Counted from the first letter of the stretch, positions 21,901 through 34,425 are shown. The stretch is 64,000 nt of DNA from Aquatica leii (GCA_035610365.1 CM069438.1:46992837-47056836), one strand, 5' to 3'. Translations and numbers: made by a program. Notes: a model not told the origin generated them from the letters alone.

Positions 21901-23280
21901 TATTGCTGTGACAAAAACAAATTTAGTTTAAAAAAAAAGTCACATTTTATAGATCTCTACTACAGCCATTAGGTTATTTTACAAAAAAAAATAGTTAAGC
22001 CATGGTTTTAAAAACGATAATTATCATAAATAATTTAATTCTTCAATCAATGAATACACATTTAACATAAAAATCCCTAAAAACAAATAATTATATAAAC
22101 AAATTAGAACACAATTATGCTTAAATATCAACTACAAATGTCATTTTTTGCAAAGAACGGATTTATGAAACAAATCGACGCGCTACACAATTTTTGGTTT
22201 GTGTAGATGCAACTCTGCTGATTCCATTGTTTCCAGAGTAAAGTTCTATAACACAACCAAGTTTCCATTAAACTAGACAGAAATTGTTTATCTTGATAAA
22301 AACAACAGCGTTGCTGCAGTTCAGTTACATAGACAGTGCTCTATCTCTTATACAGATATTAGTTAAATTGATGTATAGTTTGTAACAACAATAACCAAGA
22401 TTGATAAATGGTTGCAATGTCAATTGTCCTATCAACAATCGCGCCAGCGTCAAAAAGCTTGTAATCATTAGAATTCGAGAATAGGAAAACAGAGTTTTAA
22501 GGTTGAAAATTGCTTCAATTTGTGTAAAAAAAGAACCTAGAGAGTTCCTTATAAATCAATACCATGTACTCGATTATTCCTTTTATATGATGTCTTACAA
22601 AACGTATACCGGCTTCACATAGCCCACCAAAATGTATTCTTTGAGAAAAAACAAAATGTCAATAGCAACTTTTCTTTATTAATAATTCAGGAGTAAAATG
22701 CATTTTATTAAAAAAAACTTTTTAAATTTGGAGTTGGCTGCAACAAAAGTATTGCTTCTAAACTACAAAAATCTTTTAAAAATCATTAAAAATAAATTTG
22801 GAACATACCTTTCTAGTCAAGACGAAACCAGAAGATAATCCTAAAAGCGCCTTTTGGCAAAATTGATGTATCCAATGTTATGAATTTAAAAAAGAAGAAA
22901 CGGCAATCTAGTCAATAGTAGAAACGTATTTTTTTTAATTAATATATTTTGATTTAAAAAAAATGGTTTTAAAAGAATTAATAATTATAACGCATTAGAA
23001 TATAAAGAAATACATTAATTTAAAAAAATATTACGTATTACTAAACGTTTTAAAAATAAATTAAAAATTAAGAACAATTACATCTTAATTACATTTACAT
23101 TTAAATGTCTTACATTCTAAATAAATATAATGTCAAAAAATTAACACGTATTTTTAAGACAATTTTATTGATAATTATTAATAAAAGAAAAAACCTAAGT
23201 GCGTCAATTTAAATACAGTTACATTTTTATTTAAAGAAAATTACTTAGATTATTAAGAATGTGTGTAATTAGACGAATTA
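21901..23280. other. AT-rich intergenic DNA upstream of cuticle gene 3
   Basis: No gene, element protein or repeat pair recognised. Very AT-rich with A and T runs from about 22650 to 23280. Confidence 0.5.
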
Positions 23281-23283
23281 AGT

Positions 23284-23358
23284 AAAAGAAAAAGTTGTTT
23301 AATAGTAATGATTTAGTGTTACTATAAATACCTATCGCTCTTAAGTTGTCTATCATTC
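23284..23358 (+). promoter_or_regulatory. Core promoter of cuticle gene 3
   Basis: AAAAGAAAAAGTTGTTTAAT (23284-23303) repeats the block seen at gene 1. TATAAAT is at 23323-23329 and a weaker initiator TCATTC at 23353-23358, with 32 bp from TATA to the initiator A. Confidence 0.7.
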
Positions 23359-23383
23359 AAACACGTTTATAAACAATACCAAT

Positions 23384-23990
23384 ATGTTCTTAAAAGTAAG
23401 TTAATTAATAATTTAAAATACTTTTTTACCTAATTTTTTTTCAGATTGTTACAGTTTTTGCAATCATTGCTTTCGCTAATGCTGGATATTTAGAACCGGC
23501 TCTTAGATACGCAGCACCAGTACCAGCTATCAGCTACCAACCAGCTCCACTCGTGAGCTACACATCACCAGCAATCACCAAGACCGAATTCATTCCTGGA
23601 TCTTACTCATCATCGTACAGGAGCGATGTTATTACTCCAAGAGTTAAATACGTTGAAACTCCAGCAATCAGCGTTGCTGTACCGCAACCAACCATTGCTG
23701 TAGCGCCAGTAGCACGTGTTGCTCCATTTGTACCAGCACTTCCAGCTCTTGCACCAGAACCTCTTTCAGTAGCTGGAGTAGGATTTGCTCATGGTTATAT
23801 TGCACCACACGCTCGCGGTTATATCGCACCACACGCTCATGGTTATATTGCACCACACGCTCACGGTTATATCGCACCACATGCTCGCGGTTATGTTGCA
23901 CCACACGCTCATGGTTATATCGCACCACACGCTCACGGTTATATCGCACCACACGCTCACAGTTTTGCTAGACTCGCAGGATTAGTGTAA
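23384..23990 (+). CDS. Cuticle-type low-complexity secreted protein 3 (HG-repeat, truncated tail)
   Basis: Exons 23384-23395 (MFLK) and 23445-23990, with a 49 bp intron ending TTTTTTTCAG, give 185 residues. The signal peptide is MFLKIVTVFAIIAFANA, then GYLEPALRYAAP and the shared core with SPAITKTEFIPGSYSSSYRS. The tail differs from genes 1 and 2: seven 24 bp units encode YIAPHAHG, with Arg and Val variants, making it rich in His, Tyr and Gly. The protein ends at AGLV because the codon aligned to the Ala of VAPLARGYSW is TAA; the following codons decay and the Trp codon is TAG. It may be functional without the tail, or an early pseudogene; the open reading frame and promoter favour function. 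A structural cuticle role is inferred from the family. Confidence 0.78.
23796..23963 (+). repeat. 24-bp coding tandem repeat, 7 units
   Basis: Seven in-frame units encode YIAPHA[HR]G, with one YV variant and a final S. The unit length equals that in gene 1 (24 bp), but the sequence is Tyr/His-rich, so the expansion was independent. Confidence 0.9.
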
Positions 23991-24072
23991 GCCATTGCTC
24001 GGGAATACGATTAGTAAATTTTTATGTTGCGTTTGTAAAATCATTTGTTAAGATCTACATATTTGTTGTTTT

Positions 24073-24078
24073 AATAAA
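24073..24078 (+). other. Polyadenylation signal of cuticle gene 3
   Basis: AATAAA lies 83 bp past the stop codon. Confidence 0.5.
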
Positions 24079-24129
24079 TTATTAAATATTTATATTGTTT
24101 ATTTAATTGTTACACGAACTGTTTTAAAG

Positions 24130-24650
24130 CAATATAAACTAGAAATAAAGAACGCGGTTACATACCGTTAATATTTTAAGACTATAACCTTTTGCACTCA
24201 CAAGCCAAAAGTTCAGTAAAAAAATGAGCCAAAAATTATTTGAGCACAAGAAGAGAAAACAAGATTAAAACTTGTATAATTTGCTAGAAATACACAGGCA
24301 TTCAAAAGTTTGTGTTGGTATCTTTTAAAATTTAAATGCGCAACGATTTGTCAGAGTCGTTGCGATTAGTATTGCAGGGAATAAAAAGTCGCATCAAGTT
24401 TTGGTAAAAAAAATATCCACAAAGCATATTTAAAACTCCAATACTACTGTCACGCAAACTAGCTCTATTATCTAAATCTGTAGTGTCGTTGCCAGATCCT
24501 ACACTGGAGTAACGAAGCCTGTCGCTGCTATAGTAACTTTAGTCAGCAAGCACGGTAGTGAAACTTAAACTTATTTGCTGCTGTAGACATGACTCACGGG
24601 TTCTTGTTTTAATTGTTTAAACCAAGAGGAAATAACGTAAATAAAGCAAC
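24130..24650. other. Intergenic DNA, nothing recognised
   Basis: No coding frame or repeat pair was seen between the end of gene 3 and the 5' region of the next LINE. Confidence 0.5.
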
Positions 24651-24654
24651 TTAA

Positions 24655-27170
24655 ATCTAAGGTGGGTAGCATCAGGCGAATAGATGCCTAGCTGTATAGG
24701 AGACCAGTTGTTACTGGTTCCAACCTTGGGGCACCCAGCAAACCCCGATGTATATCTTTTTGTGCGTATCTAGGCTTTGCGGTGACTTTCATTTTCTCCG
24801 TAGGACATATATAAAACTAATTAAAAAAAATTTTAAAAAGACAGGGGTTTTAAGCAGAACCTTAAAATATCTGCTAATGCTGAACGCAAACCCAAAAAAC
24901 TTAAAAAAACTTTAGAGGGAGGCAAAACAAAAACTAAAAAAAATAAAGCGTAAGCAAAACTCACATATAAAGAAAGAAAAGGCAAACACGTCAGGAACGC
25001 AACAGCGACACCAGACAGCGCACGCAATTGTACTAACTGCCGGAGAAACAAAGGCGCAAAAACGCCACCAGTGTCACAAAAACGACTGGTAAATCAAAGT
25101 CGAGCGGTTAAAGAAACCCAAAAAAACACATTCAAGAACATTCTAACAAAAACTACACTTGCAATTATACCAAAAAAGTTTTCTGAAAACATTATCAGTT
25201 CTAAAAAGTCTAAAATTATAAAAACCACAATACTCGGATGGATTGAGAAACTAGAGAAGCGACTTCAGAAATGCGTTTATAACTGGAAATTTCTGAAAAT
25301 AAAGTGCGTTAGTCGGTACATCAAATATATAGAACTTACTGGGGAAAGATAAGAAACTTGAGATTATTTCCTTTTCTTTCTCTCAAAAAAGTTATCACTC
25401 AGGTTCCGAAAACAGTACTAAAACCGGCTACTCTACTGAAAGTAATACCGGTACAAAAAACATAAGTGACGTTAACACTGAAACCGATCCAAAGAAAACC
25501 CAATACGTCGTGTTTATGGACAAAGGGTTCTGGGAGAAAATGAAAGCATTAGCCAATCAACTGCAGCTGGAATTCTTAAGGAATACTCTTCGGGAGCTGG
25601 CTTATTCTAAATAGGACAGCAAAAAACCGGATGCTACAGGTTTTGTCCACGAGGCAATGAATGTAAATCTAGAGCCAGAAGGAACGCATAGACGACAGAT
25701 CTCAAAATCGTTCAAATCAATATACATAACTGCAGGGCAGTCTCAACGGCACGATATATTGTTATTGCTCTTATTCAGGAACCATTGATCCGCAAGAGAA
25801 CAATAAAACTGTTGAATTGTACAGGTACACAATTCTTGCAAATGCATCATTGTAAAGAATGCAGTAAACTTAATGCTATTGTGAGATTTATGTTCTATAG
25901 ACCTAGTGACAACTAAACTATCTGTAATACAGAAAGGCCTCAAGAGGAAGTTTATTATCGGATTTGGTTATTTTCCTTACAAGCAGATAGGACAACCCCC
26001 GCCGGAATAAGATACAGCAACCTGAGAGTTCTTCAATGAAACTTGTAAACAGACCGATCAGCTTGATTGCCTTCATCTTAAAACTACTTTAAAAAAGTAG
26101 TCGACGGGACGAAGCACTAAAGGTTTCGCTTCTGCATCAAATCAGTATGCATACCAATCCCGAAAATATTGCAAGCTAAATGCAAAAATGCTATTTAATA
26201 CAATAATATTGCATTGGGTGTTTTAGATATTGAAGGAGCATTTAGCAATACTACCTTCAACTGCAAAAGCAATGGAGAACAAAGTCATTATATCTTTAGT
26301 GCAAAACTGGGTCAACTCAATGCTCAGTAATCGGACAGTAACAGCTACTTTGTACGGTAGGAGCCAAACTCACTGACGGGTGCCCATGAAGCGAGTTGTT
26401 GTCACCCCTACTTTGCTTCGCTTTAGAATATGCCGACGATTTCACCATTATCACAAATGGGAAGTTTGGAGCAACTGTATTGAACATAATGCAGAATGCA
26501 TAAAAAAAGAACTGTTAGTAAACACTACCACTGTATCGTTTACCAAACGACGGAAACAGATGACAAAACTGCCTACAATGTACAGATGCGCGAAGATCAG
26601 CAGTAATAAAATCCAAACTGATTATGGCATACTTATACAGTCTGGAAACATTGACAACTAGCCAACAAGTGCAGCTTATCTGGATACCAAAAGACCAAAG
26701 TATAAAGGGAAACCTAATGACGGACGCGTTAGCTAAAAAGGGACATATTTCGAACCTGAACCCGTTTTTGGCACTGCTAATAATACCAAAAAAAAATCTG
26801 CAACAAACTAGCAGCGGAACATAAAAAACTTTTTATGGATGGGGCACATAAAATTCTTCTTTATAGAGCCACATTCAAAGACTCAAAATACACTATCAAG
26901 CATAAGTCAACAAAAGTTAAGGAAACTCGCTAGACTAATAACAGGGCACCGTTGTCTTAACAAACGCATGCATAAAATGGGACTGCAAAGTATTCCTTTA
27001 TGCCGAGGACGCTTGGAAGGTAACACTCCGCAGCATTTGCTGTGTAAATGCAAAGCATACCAAACGCAACCCACAACAATTCTTGGAAAATCCAGACTAA
27101 CCGATAATGAGTTGAAAAAAAACCTATTGGAATAATCTTCTGGACTGCATTGACAAAACAGAACTACTAA
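24655..27170 (+). pseudogene. LINE with RNase H domain (I/Jockey/LOA-type), degraded
   Basis: Plus strand. A 5' region (about 24655-24830) leads to a Lys-rich ORF1-like part (about 24840-25610). ORF2 begins near 25700 with an endonuclease start including ALIQEPLIRKR (about 25767). RT has ALGVLDIEGAFSNTTFNC (about 26213) and, after a deletion, GCP.SELLSPLLCFALEYADDF (about 26380-26440). An RNase H end, VQLIWIPKDQSIKGNLMTDA with LAKKG (about 26669-26740), and a Cys-bearing C-terminus at 26839-27135 (ITGHRCLNKRMHKMGL, HLLCKCKAY) complete it. An internal RNase H and the LDIEGAF motif are features of I-group LINEs. Stops and deletions throughout. Confidence 0.7.
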
Positions 27171-27174
27171 GAAA

Positions 27175-28170
27175 GTAATAAATCATAAGTGCACAAAAAT
27201 ACCAATAAAGACCGCAGTGCAAAGCGCTAGACGAACCACCTCTTGAAAACATAAATAAATATATAGATCGTGTCAAAATTAGTTTGCCATATATATTATG
27301 TTTAATATTTTTAGATGAAAACGTTTTTATATTATTTAAAAAGCAGACTGTCGCCCTAATTACTTGGTTTTTTACACATAACTACTTTTTGGTGCCTATA
27401 CAAATTAACAGTGAATGAGTCTCACTATTAGTAGTAAGTAACAATTTGGCCCCCAACGTAAGGCTCTTTGCTTTTTTGGCGTTGTGTTTTATTTTAAACT
27501 TTGTGCATTACTTTTATGTAGAGTACTTTTTTTGTATAACTTCCTTAATTGGTTTTTTGTTTAAATCTCCATTGAATCTTCTTAAATATTTGTACATATT
27601 TTCTCATACTAAAGGTTTTCAGCAGCTTTGCGTTTGAACACGACAGTTTTAAACACGGCAACCGGCATGAATGTGCGGTTAAAGTAACAAGTTGTAATTG
27701 TATTTTTTATTAGGGAGTGTGTAGCGCCCATTGACATGCATCAAAGGTTGAGTGCCTTGACCGGGATGCGTATGTTAATGTGAGTACTGTTAGAAAGTGT
27801 TACTATAAAAGATGCAAATATTACTAAAACAGATAAAACCAGTGTTTTGTGTGTGAACGGCAAGTGAATCTCGTGAATGAACTTGTTTGCAAGGATTGAC
27901 GGTGCAAACAAATTGACATTGTCTACAGGGTGGAGATTTCACAAGAAAGAGTACATAATATTATCTCCAATCTGCTGCAGTACAGGAGGCTATGCGCGCG
28001 AAGGCTTACTGATGAAAGGAAAGCCAATCGGAAACACATTTACTAACAACAACAACGATATGAAGCTTTTTTTTACAAAACTGAAACCAGTGACGAATCA
28101 TAAACGCATCATTACGACTTTGAAATAAAACGTCACTTCATGGAGTATAGTTGCAACAACCTAAAATATT
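27175..28170. other. Unassigned DNA between LINE and pogo-like relic
   Basis: An open frame at 27877-28128 (83 codons) has no recognisable domain. It could belong to the N-terminal or 5' part of the pogo-like element, but no helix-turn-helix signature was clear. Confidence 0.35.
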
Positions 28171-28174
28171 TAAA

Positions 28175-29660
28175 TCCAAGTTTTCCTTAGTGCATTTACA
28201 AAACTATCGTATCACGTTGGCGTAAACGTATTACTGTCAATAGCGGCCATGTAGAAAATTAAATATATAAATGCGTCGAAGATAATTTATCCCATTTCCA
28301 TATCCTAAAGATTTATGGATTAGCCCTCTTATGGTATAAGGTACTATGTTTAACAGAATAATAAAGTTAGTTGATATTAGTGTTTCTATAACTGACAAGG
28401 GTCTTAGAGAATCTGTCTATATGTATGTAGAAAAATTGAGAACTCCGCATAATTTTTCTAAAGAGTCAGCTAAAACTGGTAAAAAATGGGCCAGACTTTT
28501 CTTAAAACGCCACCCGTATATTTCATATGAATGCTGCTAAAGCGGCTAAGTTAAATAAATATATCCTCAACAATTATTATGACAAACTGAAAGATGTCAT
28601 GTCTGAAATAGGAGACACTGACAAGCCCCAATGTATTTTTAACATGGACGAAAAAGAATGCCAACTAAATCTACATAAGCAGCAAACTGTATTGGCTAAA
28701 AAAAGATTCAAAAAAGTTCATATGATCGCGAAAGCAGAAGTAGGAAATAGAACTGTAGTTGCGTGCGGTTACTCGCATAAGCAATCTTCCTCATGTTTTT
28801 CATAAAGGGTATCAGACGTCTATGCATTTATCATTATGTTTGGTTATTGAAATGACAACAAAAAGGAGTATGACCATACAAACATTTGTAAAACAGATAG
28901 ATCACTTTACAAATTTAAACCAGCAGGAAGAGTTTTGTTAATTTTTGATGGCGCATCGTCAGATTCAGGCTACGTAATTGTAAAAATTGTGCGAAACACT
29001 AGATCACTTTATTCTGCTTGCAAAGTAACCGTTTTTATGAATTGCAACCAATAGACCAGTTTTTAGGCATTTTGAGTCGCACTGGAATGACAAAGTGTTA
29101 TTCTATTGGGTAAATAAACCTCAAAGCAGCTGGTCCAATGTAACGTCTGGATTTCGTACAACTAAAATCTGCGCTTACTATCCAAATATCATTCCCGACA
29201 CGGCATTTACACCTTCAGAATTAACAGTTTGACGAATAGTAAATAACGAAAGTGAGAAAAATCTAAATGTAGCAAGAAAACTAACACAACAAAACATAAA
29301 TGCTCAGATTTGGAATTCTCATCAGATGACAGCGATTATTCGATTTGAAGTACCTCATGATCTGAAGCCAAAGAGACTTTCTTGGACCTGAGTGAAGAAA
29401 TAATTAAACCCTATGAAAACAAGTTTTAAAGAAATTCTACCAACACCTGACATTATAAAAAAGGAAAATAACACTAAGGAAAAAATTTTTAATTATAGAG
29501 CTCAGAAAGTCACCAAAAGCCAGTTTGATGAAGGAAATAAGAAAAAAGCCAAAGTCGAAATAGAAAAAATTAAAAAAATAGTGAAGACTAAAAAAGTGCT
29601 TAAAAAATGGTACTGCCATTTATGTAACCAGGACAGGCATTTCGCATTTTTCTAATTTAG
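28175..29660 (+). pseudogene. pogo/Tigger-like (jerky-type) DDE transposase relic
   Basis: Plus strand. 28346-28540 encodes a CENP-B-type DNA-binding segment ending NFSKESAKTGKKWARLFLKR HP (compare NKE...AG..W...FL.RHP). 28527-28805 continues with CIFNMDEKECQL, the first catalytic Asp region (N.DE), then VLAKKRFKKVHMIAKAEVGN. A decayed middle follows, then YYPNIIPDTAFTPSEL (about 29178) and a tail with KEILPTP and WYCHLCNQD (29413-29655). The order is that of jerky/pogo-type transposases. Stops and frame changes in the DDE core make it inactive. No TIRs were identified. Confidence 0.7.
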
Positions 29661-29664
29661 TGAA

Positions 29665-30630
29665 TTTTAGATACATACAGCATAGGTATGTATTTTCAAA
29701 ATTTATTTGATATTTTTTTAGCGATCTGTATGAGAAATTAGACTTGATTTTATAAAGAGTGATATGTATCCTTTAATTTTTCATACAAATAATTTAAAAG
29801 TAATGGGAATTTATCCTGCAATTGTTCGACTATTAATTACGTTCTAATGAAGATAATACTTCCTTTGCAAAGAAAATCGGAATGTTGACTTTAATTTAAT
29901 CCGAATATATTAAGACTTTTAGGCTAATTAGTACACTAGTTTCATATTTGTTTATCATTATTCAATTTATAGATGGAACTTATTTAATCATAAATAACAA
30001 TTCAATTTTTTTAGTTATATAAGCAGAGAACAAATAAATAGAAAACTCGGCGAAGAGGAATTTAAAACTTTAGGATACAAACACGTTCTTTGAACGCTTA
30101 AGGCAGTGCTTATAAAGAATGTTTAGTAATCTCGTAATATTGCTGCAAGTAATGCCTACAATGCCAATGTTGTGAAATTTAACTAGGCGTTTCGCAGGTC
30201 GCGTTGAATGCGTCCAATAACTTTTTTGAGGCAGTCTGCACAAGGAATGCATAGTCCTTACAAAATCAAACAAAGAATCATCATTTTTGTGCTCTACCTG
30301 TACATAACATAGCCTAATAATAGTTCGTTATTTTTTACGTGTGCTGTTTTGAAAAACGCATTTTTCATAACAGTTATAGGAGATATTAAATATACTTATA
30401 TATTTTCGATTTTTAAAGTTTATTTTGTGTGTTAGATACAAATTCCTTGTCCGGAACACACATGGGTCTTGATAAGCCAACTAGTTCCAAATAAAGCCAT
30501 TTGTGTTTCTTTTTAATTTTTCATTTCTTTAATAAAAACTAGATTTAGAACATAGTTTAATATTAATAAACTAAGTCATTATATTTTTAGAAATTTAATT
30601 AATCTTCCTAGTACCAAATGATTTTTAAAA
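29665..30630. other. AT-rich intergenic DNA
   Basis: Nothing supported. Short open frames (for example 30070-30273, minus) have no domain content. Confidence 0.5.
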
Positions 30631-30635
30631 CGTCC

Positions 30636-30666
30636 AATACCACGTGAGGTGATTTCTCGCCCCATA
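30636..30666. repeat. CACGTG plus GGTGA...TCNCCCC motif, left of piggyBac region
   Basis: CCAATACCACGTGAGGTGAT followed by TTCTCGCCCC resembles 34394-34425 in the same orientation. The pair flanks the solo LTR and piggyBac relic and could be subterminal repeats of the element or part of a wider repeat. Confidence 0.45.
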
Positions 30667-30754
30667 CTTTTTCTTCGTTTTTTAATTTACTTACTTACTT
30701 ATTATCTAATAATAAACTAAGAAATTGAAAAATATGCATTTATTTATAAAAGTT

Positions 30755-32163
30755 TGTTACGGACGATATTTTTATTACGTACGACTGTGTATATTGACTT
30801 GAAATTAGATTCCGGTTTTAACGCCCTCTACCGATTTTTGGTCGCGACTGTCATTTTTACGACAAACTTTCGAAGCTGTCGATTGTCTAAAATGGTCGGT
30901 GCGTCTTGAGTAATTTCTTTTTCCAATACCATCCGGAATAATGGAAATTCAATTGTAATTACATTAAATGCATAAAATATTTGAGGCGTCACAGGTTAAG
31001 ATAATTGCTGTCGTTTTATTAAAATTAGGTTGTATCCGCTTCGAGCACATGTACGTTTTCAATAAAGGAATGGTGAATCGTAATTCTTACTAAGAAATCA
31101 CGTTACCGTACACATACGCTTTTGGAAGGCGTGTGCTACGCCACGAAAACGAGGTCTCGATCAGCCTTACCGTGGGAGATGTTACTACCTGTGTATTACT
31201 CGATTGGGTTATCAGACACCTGTTCTAAATTACTACTTATCTTATTCGATACACTGGAGTCCTATTTAATGCTAAAGGCAGACGTTGATTGTGTTATCAG
31301 CCACCTGTTCTGATTTGCTGCGTCTACTGTACACCGGTTTTTATACATATTTAATGAATTATTAATACTAATTGTTTTAGCTTAATATTCTTTGTGAGTT
31401 GGTGTGTGACACGATTTGCGGTTAAATACTTATTACAGGCCACTGGAGGGGGAAAACGTTTTCTTCGCGCTAGTGGAAGCTGGACTTCGGGTGAGTTACT
31501 TTAATTGATTTTTGTGTATATTGTTGTCACGAAAATTTCTCACAAAATTTTGATTCATATTAACGATCGTAAATATATGTATTGGGTAGCTACCAATAAG
31601 GTAACTGTAATCATTCATTTTACTGTATCGCATACTGTGTGTGGGTGAAGAATATTTACTTCGACTTACTTTAAATGTGTGTGGTGTGTTGCCGATACTG
31701 CAGGCATTCACGTACTAAATCTTCTATATAATCCTGTAAATTTACTTGTTGCGAAATCAAAGTTTACTACACTTGTTAATGCTTATTGTTAGTTCTCCTA
31801 GTAGTTAGGATTTCAGAATTCAATGTATAACGATCATTCTGCTACTCTAAGTTAAAGCTGTGATATTTGTTAACTATAATCTTAAAGTGATTAAATTCGT
31901 TAAGCTCTCTTGTTAATTTTCTCTCTCTTGTGGTTATTGTTCCCTACTAACTAATTTGGGCTACTCGATCAGCCGAGTATAAGGATTACGAACCTTCAAT
32001 TGAGTTACAAGTTTGGATCGTCTGTCGTGAGCGAGACAGAAGTATTACGTTGGATCAGCTCTGGCGCCCTTAAGCATATTTTCTGTGTTTTTTGTAAACC
32101 TCCCCTACTCCCGACTATGGTGAGTTGGCCGTGCAAGGTTCGTAAAACCAAAAGCTTGTAACA
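30755..32163 (+). mobile_element. Solo LTR A, copy 2
   Basis: It starts TGTTAC (30755) and ends GTAACA (32158-32163). It aligns with 7202-8546 over its whole length, including the GCGCCCTTAAGCATA and GGATCGTCTGTCGTGAGCGA stretches. Flanks AGTT and AATT are an imperfect match to the 4 bp duplication seen at copy 1. The right end abuts the 3' side of the piggyBac relic, so it probably inserted into that element's 3' non-coding part. Confidence 0.75.
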
Positions 32164-32199
32164 AATTTAATTAGATTAATTTAATGTTACCACTTACGT

Positions 32200-33945
32200 A
32201 TTACATTTTTCACATATTTTTGTCGACTTGCTGTGGGCTGGGCATACAAAGTTTTCACAATTTGTACATTTCGATGACACCTTCTTACCTGTAGCCCTAC
32301 TGCACACGTGGCACCTCCCCTTTTATGTAGAATCACGCACTTTATGCACTGGTTCTTTTCGATATTCATTAGGTTGGTTTTCAATGTCATCTAATACTTT
32401 GGTAATGTTTTCAATGGTCTTTTTATTCAGTCTTGAACGAATAATCAAGTTGCCTATCCTCCGTCGCATATGGGGTTCTATCAGTTGTTTTCCTAATTCA
32501 AGAAGAAGCAACCTCCTCTTATCCAAATGCTGGGCATTCCATGTTGGTTTTAGCATTACCCACAAAATAAAGGATTTACTGCCTCCACGTCTATGAAATT
32601 CATGAAAACAACCGCTGGCCATCTTTTTGTCTGTCTATTACAGCTATATTCCGCCACCAATGTGTCGAGAGTGTGAACTGCGCCCTTAGTAGAATTATAG
32701 TGCAAAATCATTTCTGGCTTCTTGTAGTTTTCCTCTGAAACGGTACCCTCACGGTGTTCTGATGACAGCAATATTACGCTTCTGTTCTGTTTTGGCACAT
32801 AGGAAACCATAGTAACCTCCGGATGGTAAGCAAAAATTGAGGAATACACTGGGCGATTTCGAGAAGGTAAAAATGTCCTCGTTTTTCTCAGTATTCCGCA
32901 CAAGGTAAGATTTCTGTCTAGTAGTTCTTCAGCTAGCTCCAGAGAGATAAAATAATTGTCCGTGGTGATTCCGTAACCCGAGCCCAAACCCGAAAGCAAA
33001 TCTAACACCACTCGTTTACCTTGGTTGCGTTCCAGAGCATTTCCTTCTTTTCCGAGATAGAGTTGAAAATTTTTGCAATATAACGTGTTTGCATCCGCGA
33101 GAACTCAAGCTTTGATGCCATATTTGGCAGGTTTACTTTTCATGTATACACGGAATGGACATCTACCACGAAATGACGCTAGTTGTTGGTCCATCGTCAA
33201 ATTAGTTCCAGAATTGTAGTACTTTTTGCAATTACTTGCGAAGCTATCGGATACGTCTCTGATAGGTGCCATTTTGTCTTCTTTTTTTCTATCTTCTCTT
33301 GTGTTTTTATTGTCAAAGCGCATCCAACTTGAAATTTGAGAAAACCTTATTCGCGGCATTGTGGCAGAGTATATTGGAAACAGGGGTCTGTTTGCCAGAG
33401 CATGACTACGAGTTCTCGGTTGCTCTTTAGTGCTCCAGAGCATATCAGCAAACCAATGTACGCGTATAGTTCAATTTTATCCACATCTTTCTAAACCAAA
33501 CCCTCTTTGCCGTTGTTATGTTTTTCTATTTTATATGCTCATCTCTGATTTGTGCAAGTCACTATATTTTGGACGGTATCGGGAGATATAAACCACTTGA
33601 AAAGTTCTGAAATGCTGTTATTTCTAGGTACTTGGGGCGCAACACTTTCAGGGGTTTTTATTATGTTTTTTGTTTGCTGTTGTTTCCTCGGAAAAGGTTC
33701 TCTTAGCCAAACTGTTTCATCCTTGGCAAAAAACGTATCTTGTACGTCAAGGGAAACTATTTCGTCTTCATCATTGGACTCAATCGTCATCTCATCATCG
33801 ATTTCAATTACTTCTTTGATGTTATCTTCCGTTTGGGATGATGAATCTTCGTCCATGTGTAGATCAGAATGATTACACATTTCAAATTCCTCATCTACAA
33901 GCATACACAACAATTAGTACCTGCTGTGTAAAATTAACATAGATA
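32200..33945 (-). pseudogene. piggyBac-like transposase pseudogene
   Basis: Minus strand, in order: an acidic N-terminal segment (33913-33539) ending near IVTCTNQR; an N-terminal domain with ANRPLFPIYSATMPRIRFSQ, then TMDQQLASFRGRCPFRVYMK and SKPAKYGIKA (33443-33105); the DDE region YGITTDNYFISLELAEELLD with GILRKTR (33011-32556); and, in another frame, the late domain and a Cys-rich C-terminus with CHVCSRATGKKVSSKCTNC (about 32320-32220). This is the piggyBac/PGBD layout with a cross-brace zinc finger. In-frame stops near 33105 and 32312 and frameshifts near 33440 and 32560 break it. Residual similarity is high, so it died fairly recently. Confidence 0.8.
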
Positions 33946-34393
33946 ATTTTACTCACCCGAATGATAAGAAGTTTTAGCCAAATCAACATTCCTTTTAGTT
34001 CTAGATGAAACGATATTCGTCATTGTCAAAGCGCAGTGAATCGTTTTACACAGTGTTTACACTAACGTGGAAGAACTTATAATGAATTTTAGTCAAGTAC
34101 GATTACCTATAAATAGTATTTACATGACATTCCTGGAGACATAAATACCTATATAATGAATTTTATATAAAAAGGATTATTTCATTCTTGAATTATTACA
34201 ATAGCCATAGAAAGTTTCAATGTACTGCACAACAATACTAATTACGGCTTATACTAATGACCCCATTAACATAATCGTATAATTAGCGTCGAATCAAATG
34301 AGCATATTTAGGTAAACTGATATACTATTTCCGGATTGGCAGTGAAGGAATTTCGAATGAAGTTGTACAAATCACTTTGTAAAATTTTAAAAC

Positions 34394-34425
34394 GCCCACT
34401 ACCACGTGGGGTGAATCCTCACCCC
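34394..34425. repeat. Hairpin GGGGTGA-ATCC-TCACCCC next to CACGTG
   Basis: 34408-34425 forms a perfect 7 bp stem with a 4 base loop, preceded by CCACGTGG. An inverted relative (CTGGGGTGACGATTCATTCC then ACCC) occurs at about 34579-34602, and a direct relative at 30636-30666. These could be ends or subterminal repeats of the piggyBac-like element. Confidence 0.5.

Noticed and set aside
23668..23985. Several open frames of 64-94 codons on both strands over the gene 3 repeat
   Set aside because: A 24 bp repeat keeps every frame open when one unit lacks stops; only the sense frame has a signal peptide, splice sites and paralogs.
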